Source: Microbacterium kyungheense
Lineage (GTDB): Bacteria; Actinomycetota; Actinomycetes; Actinomycetales; Microbacteriaceae
Reading direction: 5' to 3'
DNA: 64,000 nt
NCBI RefSeq assembly: GCF_006783905.1
Contig: NZ_VFPE01000003.1
Coordinates: 227,659 to 291,658 of the forward strand
Shown here: positions 62,729-64,000 of the stretch, in pieces
How the letters are laid out: every line of letters starts with the position of its first letter
Numbering within the stretch: position 1 is the first letter of the stretch
Position numbers and translations under genes: made by a program
The notes under the pieces: generated by a model
Seen by the model: the letters and a program-made list of their open reading frames with translations, nothing else
Database searches by the model: none
Told to the model about the DNA's origin: nothing

Positions 62729-64000
62729 TCACTTGTTGGCGTCGAGGCTCGCCTGGAGGTCCTTCATGTAGTCCTCCGGGCTCATCTGCCCCGTCGTGAG
62801 CAGGGTGACGTTGGTCGAGGCCAGCGAGTTGCTCTTCGGGTCGAACAGCGCCTCGAACCACAGCACCGTCTCGTCGATGCCCTCGATGCGCTGCTGGATC
62901 TCAGCGGTGTTCTCCGAGATGTCGGTCACCTCGCCGTTCACCTTGAAGCCCGAGATGACGCCCGCGTCCTGCAGGGCCTGCTGGCCGTAGTTCTCGGCGA
63001 TGCAGCTGATCCAGTCCTGCACCTTCGGGCCGAACTGCTCGGCGTTGACGATCATCGGCGCACCCGCGTTGGCCGGGTACTGGTCGATGCTGCCCTTGCC
63101 GCCGTCGACCTCGGGGAACGGCATGAATCCGACGTTCTCGCCGCCGATCTGGTTGCGGTCGGGGTCGTTGATCGCGCTCAGCAGCCACGTGCCGTCGTAG
63201 GTCATGGCGGCCTGGCCGGTGAGGAACATGTTCGACGACGTGTCGCCGTCACGCGTCGAGAAGCCCTCGCCGAAGTTGCCGTCCTCGGCGAACTTCTGCA
63301 GCGCCTCTGCGCCCGCGACGTACTCGGGATCGGTCAGCTTCGCGTCGCCGCTCTGGATCGCGGTCATGGCGTCGGGACCGACGTTGCGGTAGATGTACAT
63401 GCCGAGGATGCGGGTGAGCGGCCACCCGTTGGCTCCGGCCTCGGTCATCGGCACGATGCCGGCGTCCTGCAGCGTCGCGGCGGCGTCGACGAGGTCGTCC
63501 CACGTCTGCGGCTCTTCGATGCCGTTGTCGGCGAAGATCTGCTTGTTATAGAAGATGCCCTCGATGTTGTACTGGTACGGCATCGAGAACATGCCGCCGT
63601 AGACCTGCTCGACCGTCGAGGCGGCGGCGGGCAGCACGTTGTCCCACGTGCCGGCGTCTTCGAGGGCAGCCTTCAGGTCGCCGACGAGCCCGGCCTTGCC
63701 GAGGTCTCCGTCGGGGCGGATGAGCGCCGTGCCGGCGATCGTGTGCGTTGCGAGCGCGCCCTGGCTGGCGAGCAGCGTCACCTTCTGCACGACGTCGGCC
63801 TGAGCCACCTTCTGGTGCTCGATCGGGAGCGCCTTGTTCTCGGCCTTGCAGGCACCGTCGGCGAGCGCGTCGAGCTCGTCCGAGAGGACGGGGTTCTCGT
63901 TCGCGGTCATGACGGTGAAGGTGTCGGGGTCGGTGCCGCCGGCTCCGCCGGCGTCCGTGGAGCCCGAGCCGGCGTTGCCGCCGGCGCAGGCGGCGAGCGG
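62729..64000 (-). CDS. ABC transporter sugar-binding lipoprotein (5' end cut by window edge)
   Basis: A family 1 solute-binding protein running off the right edge. The visible N-terminal end reads PLAACAGGNAGSGSTDAGG, a lipobox (LAAC) and the usual glycine/serine linker, so only the signal-peptide start (about 20 residues) is missing. The mature part contains VEQVYGGMFSMPYQYNIEGIFYNKQIF and FLTGQAAMTYDGTWLLSAI, standard for sugar-binding proteins. An ATG at 63910 is internal, after the lipobox, and is not the start. It is the first visible gene of the ABC/racemase operon. Confidence 0.92.
   Translation of the reverse strand, partial: PLAACAGGNAGSGSTDAGGAGGTDPDTFTVMTANENPVLSDELDALADGACKAENKALPIEHQKVAQADVVQKVTLLASQGALATHTIAGTALIRPDGDLGKAGLVGDLKAALEDAGTWDNVLPAAASTVEQVYGGMFSMPYQYNIEGIFYNKQIFADNGIEEPQTWDDLVDAAATLQDAGIVPMTEAGANGWPLTRILGMYIYRNVGPDAMTAIQSGDAKLTDPEYVAGAEALQKFAEDGNFGEGFSTRDGDTSSNMFLTGQAAMTYDGTWLLSAINDPDRNQIGGENVGFMPFPEVDGGKGSIDQYPANAGAPMIVNAEQFGPKVQDWISCIAENYGQQALQDAGVISGFKVNGEVTDISENTAEIQQRIEGIDETVLWFEALFDPKSNSLASTNVTLLTTGQMSPEDYMKDLQASLDANK

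Noticed and set aside
62729..63910. Binding-protein start at ATG 63910
   Set aside because: The frame continues upstream through a glycine/serine linker to a lipobox (LAAC) at the window edge, so 63910 is internal.

Overview
This 64 kb window is high-GC DNA from an actinobacterium, most likely Microbacteriaceae and probably Microbacterium. That placement rests on several things: strong G/C bias at third codon positions, many TANNNT promoters only about 6-7 nt from the start codon (leaderless mRNAs), frequent GTG starts, a glycerate kinase / ThuA / LacI-rich sugar gene set, an F420-type LLM oxidoreductase, sugar ABC genes without an ATPase, and dispersed palindromes of the CTTCGTCTCG...CTCAGCGACC type. 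No rRNA, tRNA, insertion sequence, phage or CRISPR array was seen. The content is overwhelmingly plant-polysaccharide and sugar catabolism.

Left third (1-18000). A GH127 beta-L-arabinofuranosidase (cut by the left edge) diverges from a LacI regulator. A second LacI gene precedes a tightly overlapping operon: Gfo/Idh dehydrogenase, SDR dehydrogenase, KdgD-like dehydratase, enolase-superfamily dehydratase and 2-oxoglutarate-semialdehyde-type dehydrogenase. Together these make a complete oxidative, non-phosphorylative route from an aldose or uronate to 2-oxoglutarate. CorA with a structured, uORF-containing leader, glycerate kinase, ThuA and a Leloir galactose locus (galE, LacI, galT, galK) follow.

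Middle (18000-39200). Here lie an alpha/beta hydrolase, a 22-nt repeat cluster (19071-19266), a GH3 glucosidase/MFS pair divergent from TetR/esterase, LLM oxidoreductase, an orphan DPPF methyltransferase overlapping a lipoate ligase, a secreted GH6 cellulase behind a perfect CebR-type box, MarR/MFS, an alditol oxidase, an Eco57I-type methylase with a probable restriction partner, and a serine hydrolase.

Right third (39200-64000). A GntR regulator diverges from a gene set I read as a D-apiose/D-apionate pathway: binding protein, unknown TIM-barrel-like protein, erythrulose-type kinase, RpiB-type isomerase, TIM-type isomerase, OiaC-type decarboxylase, ApnO-type oxidoisomerase, SDR and ApnL-type lactonase. 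Two promoters in it carry an identical 19-bp operator. Next to it an opposing operon (SDR, LacI, DUF5060/DUF4038-type glycosidase, GH42) and a divergent GH78 alpha-L-rhamnosidase share twin GAAACGTTTC operators. The combination suggests apiose release from pectin (rhamnogalacturonan II) or apiosylated plant glycosides followed by conversion to erythrose 4-phosphate. A SorC regulator, an Asp/Glu-racemase-like protein and a sugar ABC transporter (binding protein cut by the right edge) end the window.
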